Below are positions 1 to 7,406 of a DNA stretch of 15,604 nt, piece after piece. A model generated the notes under the pieces. The model saw only the letters and a list, made by a program, of their open reading frames with translations. It was not told the origin of the DNA and searched no databases. The number at the start of each line of letters is the position of its first letter. The first letter of the stretch is position 1. The position numbers and the translations under genes were made by a program. Source of the stretch: Dehalococcoidia bacterium UBA1332 (GTDB lineage Bacteria; Chloroflexota; Dehalococcoidia; Lucifugimonadales; Lucifugimonadaceae); the NCBI GenBank assembly GCA_002306745.1, contig DBSW01000190.1, positions 1 to 15,604 of the forward strand, given 5' to 3'.

Positions 1-527
1 CTGGTTTCCGTGAACCTGTTTGGTGTTGGTAGAGATTCAATTTTCGCGTAGCAAAGATTTTTGTTCGCTCGTGAAAGATCAGCCAACATGGCGGGAGACA
101 TGGGTGCACCTGTCATATCCTGCATGTATATCGGTAATTCGCTAGATTCAGCCACATTTATGAAGTGCTCCCTGACTAGTTCTGTTGGAAGTCCAGTAAC
201 GGATGGCGGTGCGATCATTACAGCGTCGGCTCCTAAAGATTGTGCTAAACGTGTGTAATGAATAGTCTGAACCGTGGAAGGTGTGCCGGTATTCATAACC
301 ACTTTAATTCGTCCGTTTGCTTGATCAACCACTGCACGAAGCACTTCAACTCGCTCGTGATCAGTCAGTTTATTTATTTCGGAACCATATGCGATGCCGA
401 CACCGTGGGCGCCACATCGTATTGCGTACTCAACTTCAGATCTGAGATCTTCGTAAATGATTTTTCCGTTCTTGTTGAACGGCATTTGAAGTATTGGAAA
501 AACTCCGGTCAAACTGAGGTCCGACAT
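1..527 (-). CDS. DapA/DHDPS-family aldolase or dehydratase, N-terminal part (cut by left edge)
   Basis: The reading frame is open from an ATG at 527 to the window edge and gives 175 residues of a class I (Schiff-base) TIM-barrel aldolase. Seen: the N-terminal GVFPILQMPF strand, a G-GVGIAYGSE-KLT-ER segment at about 42-59, PIYMQD with the expected active-site tyrosine Y134, and YAKIES with the Schiff-base lysine K162. The Thr-Thr pair of true dihydrodipicolinate synthases (GTTGE) is replaced by YGSE, so a lysine-biosynthesis role is unlikely. Members of this superfamily include 5-dehydro-4-deoxyglucarate dehydratase, N-acetylneuraminate lyase and keto-deoxy-sugar-acid aldolases. A good ribosome site (AGGA, 6 nt before the ATG) sets the start. 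It is the third gene after an HpcH-type aldolase and a ketoglutarate-semialdehyde-type dehydrogenase, which supports sugar-acid breakdown. The substrate cannot be named. Family confidence is high; the C-terminus lies outside the window. Confidence 0.88.
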   Translation of the reverse strand, partial: MSDLSLTGVFPILQMPFNKNGKIIYEDLRSEVEYAIRCGAHGVGIAYGSEINKLTDHERVEVLRAVVDQANGRIKVVMNTGTPSTVQTIHYTRLAQSLGADAVMIAPPSVTGLPTELVREHFINVAESSELPIYMQDMTGAPMSPAMLADLSRANKNLCYAKIESLPTPNRFTET

Positions 528-583
528 GCATTTTCCTTTTTGATCGTGATTAGAGTGTTCGCCCCGGTTATTTCAATGCGCAT

Positions 584-631
584 AAACCGTCGACTAAATA
601 TTTTCTTGAATAAATATTTAATCGACGATCT
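584..631 (-). terminator. 20-bp hairpin just after the aldehyde dehydrogenase stop
   Basis: Positions 584-603 pair with 612-631 around an 8-nt loop. On the plus strand the arms have three mismatches (594/621, 587/628, 585/630). In a minus-strand transcript all three become G-U wobbles, giving an unbroken 20-bp stem. This favours the minus-strand RNA as the functional molecule. The hairpin begins 13 nt after the dehydrogenase stop and ends 56 nt before the DapA-family start. The following U-tract is weak (UUUAU), and the stem is AU-rich in the middle. It may be a leaky terminator, or an mRNA 3'-end stabiliser or processing site that lowers expression of the last gene. Confidence 0.6.
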
Positions 632-644
632 GATCTTTTGCGTA

Positions 645-2105
645 CTAGGTAGCACTACGGTCGACGTATATAGTTTTGGTTTGAGTAAAGAACTCTATAG
701 CTGCTTTTCCTTGTTCTCGGTCTCCTGAAGAACTGGCTTTCATACCTCCGAAAGGGACTTGAGGTTCTAAGCCTGCGGTTTCACCGTTGATCTTTACAAC
801 ACCGGCTTCGATTTTGTCGGCGAAATCTAAAACTGAGTTAAGGTTTTTGGTAAAGATTCCTGCGCTCAGACCGTATTCCACCGAGTTCGCTATATCTAGA
901 GCCTCGTCGGCATCAGTGGCTGGCAAAATAGAGAGCACTGGTCCAAAGATTTCTTCACAGGCGACATATGAGTCGCTATCCAAGTTATTTATCACTGTCG
1001 GTTCCACGAATGTACCTTTTTTATAGATATCTCCAGATGGAATTTCTCCACCTGTCAGAACCACTCCACCATCGGCTAAACCACGTTTTATCATTTCGCT
1101 GATGTTTTCCTGTGATGCTTGATCTATAACTGGTACTACGACTGATTCAGGGTCTGATCCTGGGCCAATTTTTAAGGCTTCGGTTTTTTCAACAACTAGG
1201 TTCGTGAAATCTTCAATTACATTTCCGACTACGATAGCTCGCGATGTAGCCGTACACTTCTGTCCGGAGTACTTCATTGCACCAGATACAGTGATCTCAG
1301 CAGCTTGCTCAAGATCGGCGTCCGGTAGGACGATAACCGGGTTTTTGCCCCCCATTTCTAGCTGATAACGTTTGTGCCGTTTTGCAGACTCGCCTGCGAT
1401 ATTCATTCCAATACGAGTTGAGCCTGTAAATGATATAGCTGCAACTTTCGAGTTAGTAATTAGCTCATTGCCGACGGCTCCACCTGAACCTGTGACGAGA
1501 TTGAACACACCATTCGGTAGGTCTACCTCTTCCCACATTCGTGCGATCAGGGTCGCTACATAGGGTGTGGCCGAAGCTGGCTTTAGCACGATGGTATTTC
1601 CGTAGACAAGGGCGGGTGCCATCTTCCAAATTGGGATGGCAAGTGGGAAGTTCCAAGGTGTAATTAGACTGATGACTCCTAATGGCATTCGGTTCGTATA
1701 TAGGAGAATTTCAGGGTTGACTGATGGAACTACTTCGCCAACAGGATTCGAACCTTCAACGCCGTAGTACTGTAGTAACGCTATTGCTCGCCCAACTTCC
1801 CCGCGTGATTCCACAATAGATTTTCCGGCTTCACGAGTTATTGCTTGGGCATATTCTTCGAGGTTCCCTTCGAGATAGGATGCGGCTTTGAGTAGATATC
1901 CGCCCCTTGATAATCCAGATGTTCGACGCCATCCTTCCTTTTTGTCGTATGCAGCAGAAATTGCAGTATTCGCGTCTGCTGAGGTTGACGCTTGGAATTC
2001 ACCTACGCAATCTGTTAGGTCTGCGGGGTTGTTGCTAGTCGATACCTGACCGGATGATCCGTCGGTCCAGGCTCCATTTACGTAGTTTTGGTAACGTTCA
2101 ACCAT
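645..2105 (-). CDS. Aldehyde dehydrogenase, alpha-ketoglutarate semialdehyde (2,5-dioxopentanoate) dehydrogenase type
   Basis: NAD(P)+-dependent aldehyde dehydrogenase of 486 residues, the usual length. Seen (numbered from the start chosen here): PWNFP with N152, QLEMGGKNP with general base E250, SGQKCTATSR with catalytic C284, a cofactor-fold FTGST, and a C-terminal PFGGMK-SS-REQG segment. The LVYGNTIVLKPA, QKCTATSR and final FFTQTKTIYV stretches closely match the Bacillus YcbD/GucD-type enzymes that oxidise 2,5-dioxopentanoate to 2-oxoglutarate in glucarate, galactarate, uronate and hydroxyproline catabolism. That match is from memory. An in-frame ATG 15 nt upstream is possible, but AGGA lies 6 nt before the ATG at 2105, so the shorter start is preferred. 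It sits 81 nt after an HpcH-type aldolase and before a DapA-family gene on the same strand. That is the expected partner set if the DapA-type enzyme yields the semialdehyde. Confidence 0.93.
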   Translation of the reverse strand: MVERYQNYVNGAWTDGSSGQVSTSNNPADLTDCVGEFQASTSADANTAISAAYDKKEGWRRTSGLSRGGYLLKAASYLEGNLEEYAQAITREAGKSIVESRGEVGRAIALLQYYGVEGSNPVGEVVPSVNPEILLYTNRMPLGVISLITPWNFPLAIPIWKMAPALVYGNTIVLKPASATPYVATLIARMWEEVDLPNGVFNLVTGSGGAVGNELITNSKVAAISFTGSTRIGMNIAGESAKRHKRYQLEMGGKNPVIVLPDADLEQAAEITVSGAMKYSGQKCTATSRAIVVGNVIEDFTNLVVEKTEALKIGPGSDPESVVVPVIDQASQENISEMIKRGLADGGVVLTGGEIPSGDIYKKGTFVEPTVINNLDSDSYVACEEIFGPVLSILPATDADEALDIANSVEYGLSAGIFTKNLNSVLDFADKIEAGVVKINGETAGLEPQVPFGGMKASSSGDREQGKAAIEFFTQTKTIYVDRSAT

Positions 2106-2186
2106 CGCTAATCCTTTCATTCGTCCCGACTTTGGATTCTACGGCACATTATGTGATCAAAGTGTTCTCGTTTTAGTATCCATGCA

Positions 2187-2948
2187 CTAGTCGAGCCGTG
2201 TGCGTTCAATAAATTTTTCTGCCGAATTTTTCACCCATGCCTGCCACGGTACACCTACGCACCGGACCCCCATAGATATGAATTTGTCTAGATTTGAGTC
2301 ATTCGCAAGAGTTCCAGCGATTCCACCACCTTGAATTACGAGATTAATTGCTCGCTCAAGAGCTGTTTGGACTTCGGGATGTTCAGGGTCACCTGTGTGC
2401 CCCATTGAAGCCGCCATATCTGATGGGGCGACGTAGAAGATATCAATCCCGTCTACTTTAGTGAGTTCTGAAAGGTTGTCTATAGCCTCGTAATCTTCAA
2501 TTAATGCGATGCACTGAGCTTGATCATCCGACTTTCGGAAATAGTCGGTAACACCATAGGCACGCCTTGAACCTGCTACGCCACGTGTGCCTTTCGGCGG
2601 ATACTTGCAGGCCTGAGCCGCTGCCTTAGCATCTTCGACAGTAATTACATGTGGAATCATCACTGCACTTGCTCCTTGGTCCAGAGTGCGCAGTATTTGA
2701 GCTTCATCAAGTCGATTTACTCTCACGACACTGGACATACCCCAGAGCTCGCACGCTCTGGTGATATCGGAAAGTTCACCCCATGAAACTCCGCCATGCT
2801 CGAAATCAATAAATGCAGCGTCAAATCCGACGTGCCCTAGAAAGTCACACATATCGGAGGTGTTGGGGCCGTTTGCAATCACACCAATACCGCCGCCTTC
2901 GATGGTTCTCTTTAGCTGGTTGATACTGTAATCACGTTGTCTTGCCAT
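2187..2948 (-). CDS. HpcH/HpaI-family class II aldolase
   Basis: 253-residue metal-dependent pyruvate aldolase of the HpcH/HpaI (2-dehydro-3-deoxyglucarate / 4-hydroxy-2-oxoheptanedioate aldolase) family, which cleaves 4-hydroxy-2-oxo acids to pyruvate plus an aldehyde. Seen: FIDFEHGG with the catalytic histidine H51, VVRVNR with the pyruvate-binding arginine R76, LIED with metal ligand E151 and VAPSDMAASMGH with metal ligand D177. All core residues are present and the length is normal. A strong ribosome site (GAGGG, 6 nt upstream of the ATG) fixes the start. It is the first gene of a three-gene minus-strand operon with the aldehyde dehydrogenase and the DapA-family protein, and is divergent from rlmB. 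Substrate length and stereochemistry cannot be read from the sequence. Citrate-lyase beta chains share the fold, but the EHGG and PSD motifs favour HpcH/HpaI. Confidence 0.92.
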   Translation of the reverse strand: MARQRDYSINQLKRTIEGGGIGVIANGPNTSDMCDFLGHVGFDAAFIDFEHGGVSWGELSDITRACELWGMSSVVRVNRLDEAQILRTLDQGASAVMIPHVITVEDAKAAAQACKYPPKGTRGVAGSRRAYGVTDYFRKSDDQAQCIALIEDYEAIDNLSELTKVDGIDIFYVAPSDMAASMGHTGDPEHPEVQTALERAINLVIQGGGIAGTLANDSNLDKFISMGVRCVGVPWQAWVKNSAEKFIERTRLD

Positions 2949-3009
2949 TTTTTCCCTCTTAGATTTTCACTGTTAGGTATTTTATTAGTTTGACATTTTA
3001 TGTGCGTCC

Positions 3010-3026
3010 TAGGTGACGTGAGGATA
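3010..3026. promoter_or_regulatory. 17-bp shared intergenic element, copy A
   Basis: The element reads CTAGG-T-GACGTGAGG-A-TA allowing for its first base. It matches the element at 4988-5004 at about 14-15 of 17 positions. It lies 62 bp upstream of the HpcH-type aldolase and 106 bp upstream of rlmB, between divergent genes. It could be a regulator-binding site or part of a promoter. A TTGACA lies nearby at 2990-2995 but has no well-placed -10. Confidence 0.5.
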
Positions 3027-3097
3027 GACGGCATAGCGTTTATCTGGGTTGCAACTTACACTTTTTTACAGGCTATTTATGCTTGCAATCAACAAGG

Positions 3098-3103
3098 TAT
3101 GAT
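3098..3103 (+). promoter_or_regulatory. Candidate -10 box for rlmB
   Basis: TATGAT lies 28 nt upstream of the rlmB start. A weak -35-like TTTATG is found 16 nt further upstream at 3076-3081. A TTGCAA at 3084-3089 is too close to pair with it. The placement suits a short 5' leader, but the call rests on one hexamer. Confidence 0.3.
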
Positions 3104-3131
3104 GACCATATATAGTTAATTCAGAGATTTA

Positions 3132-3896
3132 ATGTCACGCTATTCCAGAGCTAGAAAAGTACATAACCAGACCGTTGAAGGTCGTAGAGCTGTTCTCGAA
3201 TCTTTGAGAGCAGGTCGAGATATTAAGAAAGTCATCATGGTTGAGGGCATAGAGCTTGGTCCTCAGCTTAATGAGATCGTCGTTCTGGCGTCTGAAGCTG
3301 GGGTTGATGTTCAAGCGGTGTCTAGGAAAGAACTTGATGCTCAGTCCCAGACCAAGAAAAATCAGGGTGTGATCGCGGTTGTATCTGATCCACGCTATCA
3401 CGATACTGAACAATTGATAGTTGAAGCTCAGACCGATGGCAAAGTTCCGTTAGTTGTAATGCTTGATGGTATTGAGGACCCGCATAATCTAGGTGCTATC
3501 GCTCGGACGGCGAATGCTGTCGGAGCCAATGGGATAATTATTCCCGATCGTAGAGCAGTGGGGATAACTGCTGGTGCTGTTAGAGCGTCAGCTGGTGCTC
3601 TTGAGCACATCAAAGTTTCACGGGTTACTAATTTAAACCGAACCATAGAGCGACTAAAAGAGCTGGGTGTAACGGTTATTGGGTTGGATGCAGATGGTGA
3701 TGTGTTGTACAGCGCAGTTGATTTCGTAAAACCTGTTGTCATTGTTGTTGGCTCTGAAGGGCGCGGATTATCAAGGCTGGTTCGTGAAAAATGTGATCAG
3801 ATCGTATCTATTCCCATGATTGGCGAACTATCGTCACTTAATGCTTCCGTTAGCGCTGGAATTGTTTTGTACGAGGTTTTTCGTCAGCGTCAGTAA
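3132..3896 (+). CDS. rlmB: 23S rRNA (guanosine-2'-O-)-methyltransferase RlmB, SpoU family
   Basis: 254-residue SPOUT (SpoU) 2'-O-methyltransferase that uses S-adenosylmethionine. The N-terminal part (about 10-85) is the L30e-like substrate-binding domain, with the usual VEGRRAVLESL opening and a QTKKNQGV segment before the knot domain. The catalytic domain has all three motifs: LDGIEDPHNLGAIARTA (N119, R125), VVGSEGRGLSRLV (about 205-217) and IPMIGELSSLNASVSAGI (about 227-244, with N237). These residues form the trefoil-knot SAM site. In Escherichia coli RlmB makes Gm2251 in the peptidyl-transferase loop of 23S rRNA; TrmH-type tRNA enzymes are the main alternative, but the length and N-terminal domain favour RlmB. 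The ATG has only a weak ribosome site (AGAG at 3123-3126). It is the one clear housekeeping gene here and sits alone between two minus-strand catabolic genes. Confidence 0.92.
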   Translation: MSRYSRARKVHNQTVEGRRAVLESLRAGRDIKKVIMVEGIELGPQLNEIVVLASEAGVDVQAVSRKELDAQSQTKKNQGVIAVVSDPRYHDTEQLIVEAQTDGKVPLVVMLDGIEDPHNLGAIARTANAVGANGIIIPDRRAVGITAGAVRASAGALEHIKVSRVTNLNRTIERLKELGVTVIGLDADGDVLYSAVDFVKPVVIVVGSEGRGLSRLVREKCDQIVSIPMIGELSSLNASVSAGIVLYEVFRQRQ

Positions 3897-3928
3897 TAGT
3901 TTGTGTTGGGTTGTTCATAGTTTGCGAT

Positions 3929-4936
3929 TCAATTATTTGAAATATCATCTAAAACGTTGATCAAAGGTTTGCCCCGAGTGAGTCTATCAATGTTCATGGC
4001 TATCGTTTCGGCCCGTCTATCTCTTGTGCCAAAAGTTGCTCCTGAGTGGTGAGGGGTCATAATCACATTATCGAGTTTCCAGAAGGGATATTTAGAAGGT
4101 CTAGGCACGTCGTGGTCGGAGACCGGATAGTCGTACCAAGTGTCAATTGCTGCTCCTGCTATATGCTGTTGAGCGAGTGCTTCGTACAGAGCTTTTTCAT
4201 CGATGATGTGACCTCGGGCTGGATTGATCAGATAGGCATTGTTGTTCATTAAATCTAGTTCGCGTTTTCCAATTAGCCCGTGAGTTGAATCTATTAATGG
4301 AGTAGATATCAGAACGAAATCTGAATGAATGAGTACTCGATCAATCGCTGCATCGCCGTAGTGATATTCGACATTTGTGTTTTCTATCTCTGTCTGTGGT
4401 TTTCTACCGGCGGCGATTACATTCATGTCATAAGCGGTAGCGAGTTTGGCCACTCGCTTGCCGATCGCTCCAAAGCCAATAATGCCAAAAGTACGTCCAA
4501 ATAATTCTCTGAACGAACCGTGCCGCGCGGGCCAGTGTGACCAGTCGCCATTGCGAAAAGACTTTTCACTCGCAAACAGTTCATGATCTAGGGCGACTGC
4601 GACTGCCATGACCCATTCAGCTATAGGCGCTTCGTGATGATAAGCGTTGGCTACGACCACACCTTCCGGCACAGCTGCAGGGTCTATGCGATCGTACCCA
4701 GCCGCCGCGATGAGTATCGCTTTGAGATTTGTTGCAGCTTTACCCATTTCTTTGTTGAAATCCGTGCCGATGTACACATCGGCATCGGCAATTATGTCTG
4801 GATGGGGCTTGTTATCTAAATATGGCGTCTCTATCCAATCAACGTCTGTGGTTACCGGCCACCATTCATTAGCACATAGCCCTGCCGGAACCGGTGGTAT
4901 AACTATTTTCAGTGGGCGCTTTGGTTTTTCAGGCAA
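3929..4936 (-). CDS. D-isomer-specific 2-hydroxyacid dehydrogenase with Tyr in place of the catalytic Glu
   Basis: 335-residue NAD(P)-dependent dehydrogenase of the D-2-hydroxyacid family (D-lactate, glycerate, phosphoglycerate, formate dehydrogenase fold). Seen: a substrate-domain segment AAGYDRID, the dinucleotide-binding GFGAIG at 154-159, INPARG with substrate-binding R241 and TPHHSG with proton-donating H296. In standard members a glutamate 29 residues after this arginine (the E of the EP-L motif) pairs with the histidine. Here the position is Y270, in DTWYDYP, so the usual Glu-His relay is altered. The fold is certain; reduction of a 2-keto acid such as a sugar-derived keto acid is inferred. 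The start is TTG at 4936, because the frame is closed by TGA 15 nt before it and no other start codon is near. The ribosome site is poor. It is convergent with rlmB, with only 32 bp between the stops, and divergent from the MFS transporter. Confidence 0.9.
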   Translation of the reverse strand: MPEKPKRPLKIVIPPVPAGLCANEWWPVTTDVDWIETPYLDNKPHPDIIADADVYIGTDFNKEMGKAATNLKAILIAAAGYDRIDPAAVPEGVVVANAYHHEAPIAEWVMAVAVALDHELFASEKSFRNGDWSHWPARHGSFRELFGRTFGIIGFGAIGKRVAKLATAYDMNVIAAGRKPQTEIENTNVEYHYGDAAIDRVLIHSDFVLISTPLIDSTHGLIGKRELDLMNNNAYLINPARGHIIDEKALYEALAQQHIAGAAIDTWYDYPVSDHDVPRPSKYPFWKLDNVIMTPHHSGATFGTRDRRAETIAMNIDRLTRGKPLINVLDDISNN

Positions 4937-4987
4937 AATTTTATTTTTAGATCAAATCGTTTAGCTTCACTATCGGTCGGGGCACGT

Positions 4988-5004
4988 TAGGCGACGTGAG
5001 GGTA
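4988..5004. promoter_or_regulatory. 17-bp shared intergenic element, copy B
   Basis: TTAGGCGACGTGAGGGTA is the region's core and nearly repeats the element at 3010-3026. It lies 52 bp upstream of the hydroxyacid dehydrogenase and 102 bp upstream of the MFS gene, so both distances resemble those of copy A. The left half also forms a CACGT-6 nt-ACGTG inverted repeat (4983-4998). Confidence 0.5.
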
Positions 5005-5049
5005 TCACGTATCAAAGTAATTTCTTAGCATGAAAGTTAACAGCACGTC

Positions 5050-5055
5050 TATAAT
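5050..5055 (+). promoter_or_regulatory. Candidate -10 box for the MFS gene
   Basis: A consensus TATAAT lies 50 nt upstream of the TTG start. The best -35 candidate is TTAGCA at 5025-5030, with a long 19-nt spacer, so the promoter may depend on an activator. The shared 17-bp element lies 45 bp upstream of the TATAAT, a common activator distance. Confidence 0.45.
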
Positions 5056-5105
5056 TCACTCCTTGTTTACCCGGAAATTTCTAAACCGAGATAAGATTCG
5101 ACCAT

Positions 5106-6566
5106 TTGACAAATAGTAAGAGTGCTTGTTCAGTTCCTGAGTCTGGTAACTATCATTGGAAAGTTTTTTGGACGGTTGGCATTGCACTATTTGCAATGGT
5201 CCTAGACTTTTCTATAGTTTTCCTCGCACTATCTTCAATAGCTGACGAATTTAATGTAACTCTGCGTGCAGTTACCTGGGTTGCTATTTCGAGCTCCTTG
5301 GTGACGAGTGCGATTATGCTCCCATTAGGACGCGTCTCAGATATCACTGGGCGCAAGATGTTTCACATTGCAGGAATGGTTTTTTTTGTTATTGGAGCTT
5401 TGCTTGCTTATACAGCACAAAATTTGCAAATGCTGATTTTTGCTCGTGTAGTTATGGCTATTGGAGCATCAATGGGTCAGGCGGTAGTTTTTGCCATCAT
5501 TGTTGGGACATTTCCCGATGCCGAACGTGGTAAGGCCCTAGGAATGATTACTACTATGGTTGCGATCGGTGCTGCCGCAGGGCCAATTATTGCTGGACCC
5601 ATCATTCAGGCGTTCGAATGGAGAGCTGTTTTTCTTGTGACGATGATTCCTACAATTGTTGGGATTTTTGCTGCGTTAATAATGTTGGATGATCAACGAA
5701 TAGGGTCGGTAAATAATCAGGATCGAGAAAGTTATGATTGGATTGGTGCAATAGTTTCAGCGTTAGCATTATCTTTGGTTATTGTCACCATATCTAATCC
5801 TTTCGCATTGGATTGGTTGTCGATCCCAATATTGGGTGGGTTAATTTTTGGTATTGCTTTGCTCGCCCTGTTAGTTTGGTGGGAACTGCGAACTGATTCA
5901 CCTATGCTCAACCTTAGATTCTTTCGGAATTCGACTTTCGCATGGTCGACTACAGCTCGGTTTAGTGCATTCGTGGGCGGCTCTGCAATGTTTTTCTTAA
6001 TGCCCATTTTCTTGCAGAGTTTCATGGGTTACGACCAGAGAACAACAGGCCTCATTATGTTTATTGGTGCTTTGGGCATGGGGCTTTCGTCGCAAATGTC
6101 AGGCCGGTTGTCTGATAGATATGGGTTCAGAATATTTACGGTCTTTGGCATTGGAATTTTGTTATTAATGAACATTGTTGTTTCCTTTTTTGTTTCCGAC
6201 ACATCGCTCGCCATTATTGTTCCAGCCGTATTTATTAATGGACTTGGCATGGGTTTGTGGATGGCTCCTAATATGAGTGCAACATTATCTACAGTTGGAC
6301 GCGGAGATTACGGAACAATGAGTGCTTTTCTAAATCTCGTAAGAAATGTTGGGAGCGTAATTGGCCAGGCTTTGGCTACCGCAATAATTGCTGGCATTAT
6401 GCTCAGCCGAGGCGCGGAGGTGCAGCTAGATGAACTTGCCGACGCAGTGGATCCAGTTGTGTCTGAAGCATTTCTTTCTGGTTGGCAACTGACTTATTGG
6501 GTACTTACGGTGTTTGTAGTAATCGCCTTAATTGCCGCAGTACGCACTAGGATATATAAACAATAA
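5106..6566 (+). CDS. MFS transporter, DHA2 (14-TM, EmrB/QacA-like) family
   Basis: 486-residue integral inner-membrane protein and probable proton antiporter. Seen: a TM1 segment MVLDFSIVFLALSSI (31-45) resembling the LD-TIVN-ALP signature of 14-TM drug/H+ antiporters, motif A GRVSDITGRK (75-84) between TM2 and TM3, and motif C-like GAAAGPIIAGP (155-165) in TM5. I count about 14 hydrophobic segments, with a second motif-A-like GRLSDRYG in the C-terminal half. Known members export drugs, dyes or organic acids, and a few import. With a hydroxyacid dehydrogenase on one side and an SDR on the other, transport of an organic acid is as likely as drug efflux. The start is TTG at 5106, since the frame has no other usual start codon before TM1 and is closed by TAA at 5082. 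A weak GAGATAAG ribosome site lies about 10 nt upstream. Confidence 0.9.
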   Translation: MTNSKSACSVPESGNYHWKVFWTVGIALFAMVLDFSIVFLALSSIADEFNVTLRAVTWVAISSSLVTSAIMLPLGRVSDITGRKMFHIAGMVFFVIGALLAYTAQNLQMLIFARVVMAIGASMGQAVVFAIIVGTFPDAERGKALGMITTMVAIGAAAGPIIAGPIIQAFEWRAVFLVTMIPTIVGIFAALIMLDDQRIGSVNNQDRESYDWIGAIVSALALSLVIVTISNPFALDWLSIPILGGLIFGIALLALLVWWELRTDSPMLNLRFFRNSTFAWSTTARFSAFVGGSAMFFLMPIFLQSFMGYDQRTTGLIMFIGALGMGLSSQMSGRLSDRYGFRIFTVFGIGILLLMNIVVSFFVSDTSLAIIVPAVFINGLGMGLWMAPNMSATLSTVGRGDYGTMSAFLNLVRNVGSVIGQALATAIIAGIMLSRGAEVQLDELADAVDPVVSEAFLSGWQLTYWVLTVFVVIALIAAVRTRIYKQ

Positions 6567-6662
6567 TCGAATTGATTTGAAAATATATTTTGTTAGTTAG
6601 CACACTTTAAAAAATCACATTTGCAATTAGATGAATTAATCCGAATCGGAGGAGAGAAAAGT

Positions 6663-7406
6663 ATGGGACAACTTGACGGAAAGGTCGCAATCGTTACCGG
6701 GGGAGGCTCTGGTATCGGTAAAGGTATTGCCAAAGCTTTTGCGAATGAAGGCTGTTCAGTTGTGATCGCAGCGCGTAGCGCAGATCGACTCGATGCAGCA
6801 GTAAGCGAATTATCAAAGAATGGGGCGAAAATTGTTTCTATCCCGACTGATGTAACAGATGAAGCACAGGTAGTTAGCCTGTTTGCTAACACGATGAATC
6901 GATTCGGTCGGCTGGACATTTTGGTTAACAATTCTGGCGCGTTCGATGGCGGCCCGGTTGAAGATCTCACTATGGAGCAATGGCATCGAGTAATTCAAGT
7001 GAATGTCACTGGACCTTTTCTGGGTTCTCGTGAGGCGTTTAAGATCATGAAGAAGCAGGGCGGAGGGAGAATTATCAACGTAGGAAGTATCGCTGCTCAA
7101 AAGCCTAGGCATAGTTCTTCTCCTTACACGACCAGTAAGCATGCTGTTTGGGGTTTGACACAGTCGCTTGCGTTAGAAGGTCGGGAACACGGCATCGCAG
7201 TCAGTGCCTTGCATCCAGGTAATGTTGCAGTTGAAAGGCGATCTGATGGTAAATCAGCGACTGGTAGAGATGAGGGTCCGGAACCGCTTATCTCAACGGA
7301 AGACATGGGGCGTACAGCTCTACTCATGGCTACTTTGCCGCCTGAATCCAACATGCTCGAAGCGATTGTACTGCCTCTTGGCCAAGACTATCTTGGACGA
7401 GGTTGA
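6663..7406 (+). CDS. SDR-family (classical) NAD(P)-dependent oxidoreductase
   Basis: 247-residue classical short-chain dehydrogenase/reductase. Seen: the cofactor motif TGGGSGIG (12-19), NNSGA (89-93, usually NNAG), and the complete catalytic tetrad N114, S142, Y155 and K159 (YTTSK). The frame opens at a TTG at 6621, but a strong ribosome site (GGAGGAGAG at 6648-6656) lies 6 nt before the ATG at 6663, and the protein then starts MGQLDGKVAIVTGGG as normal for the family. The C-terminal 70 residues (VERRSDGK onward) are family-variable and set the substrate, which cannot be read. R37 after the second beta strand (IAARS) suggests NADP(H), but this is a weak indicator. It follows the MFS gene by 96 nt on the same strand with no visible terminator, so co-transcription is possible. 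Confidence 0.92.
   Translation: MGQLDGKVAIVTGGGSGIGKGIAKAFANEGCSVVIAARSADRLDAAVSELSKNGAKIVSIPTDVTDEAQVVSLFANTMNRFGRLDILVNNSGAFDGGPVEDLTMEQWHRVIQVNVTGPFLGSREAFKIMKKQGGGRIINVGSIAAQKPRHSSSPYTTSKHAVWGLTQSLALEGREHGIAVSALHPGNVAVERRSDGKSATGRDEGPEPLISTEDMGRTALLMATLPPESNMLEAIVLPLGQDYLGRG

Noticed and set aside
258..728. 156-codon plus-strand open frame
   Set aside because: It lies opposite the DapA-family gene and the end of the dehydrogenase, has no family-like features, and both opposite genes have clear motifs.
3897..3928. Bidirectional terminator between rlmB and the hydroxyacid dehydrogenase
   Set aside because: Only 32 bp separate the stops and no stem with a T-run is visible.
6621..6662. Upstream TTG extension of the SDR
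   Set aside because: The strong GGAGGAGAG site lies inside the extension and points to the ATG at 6663.
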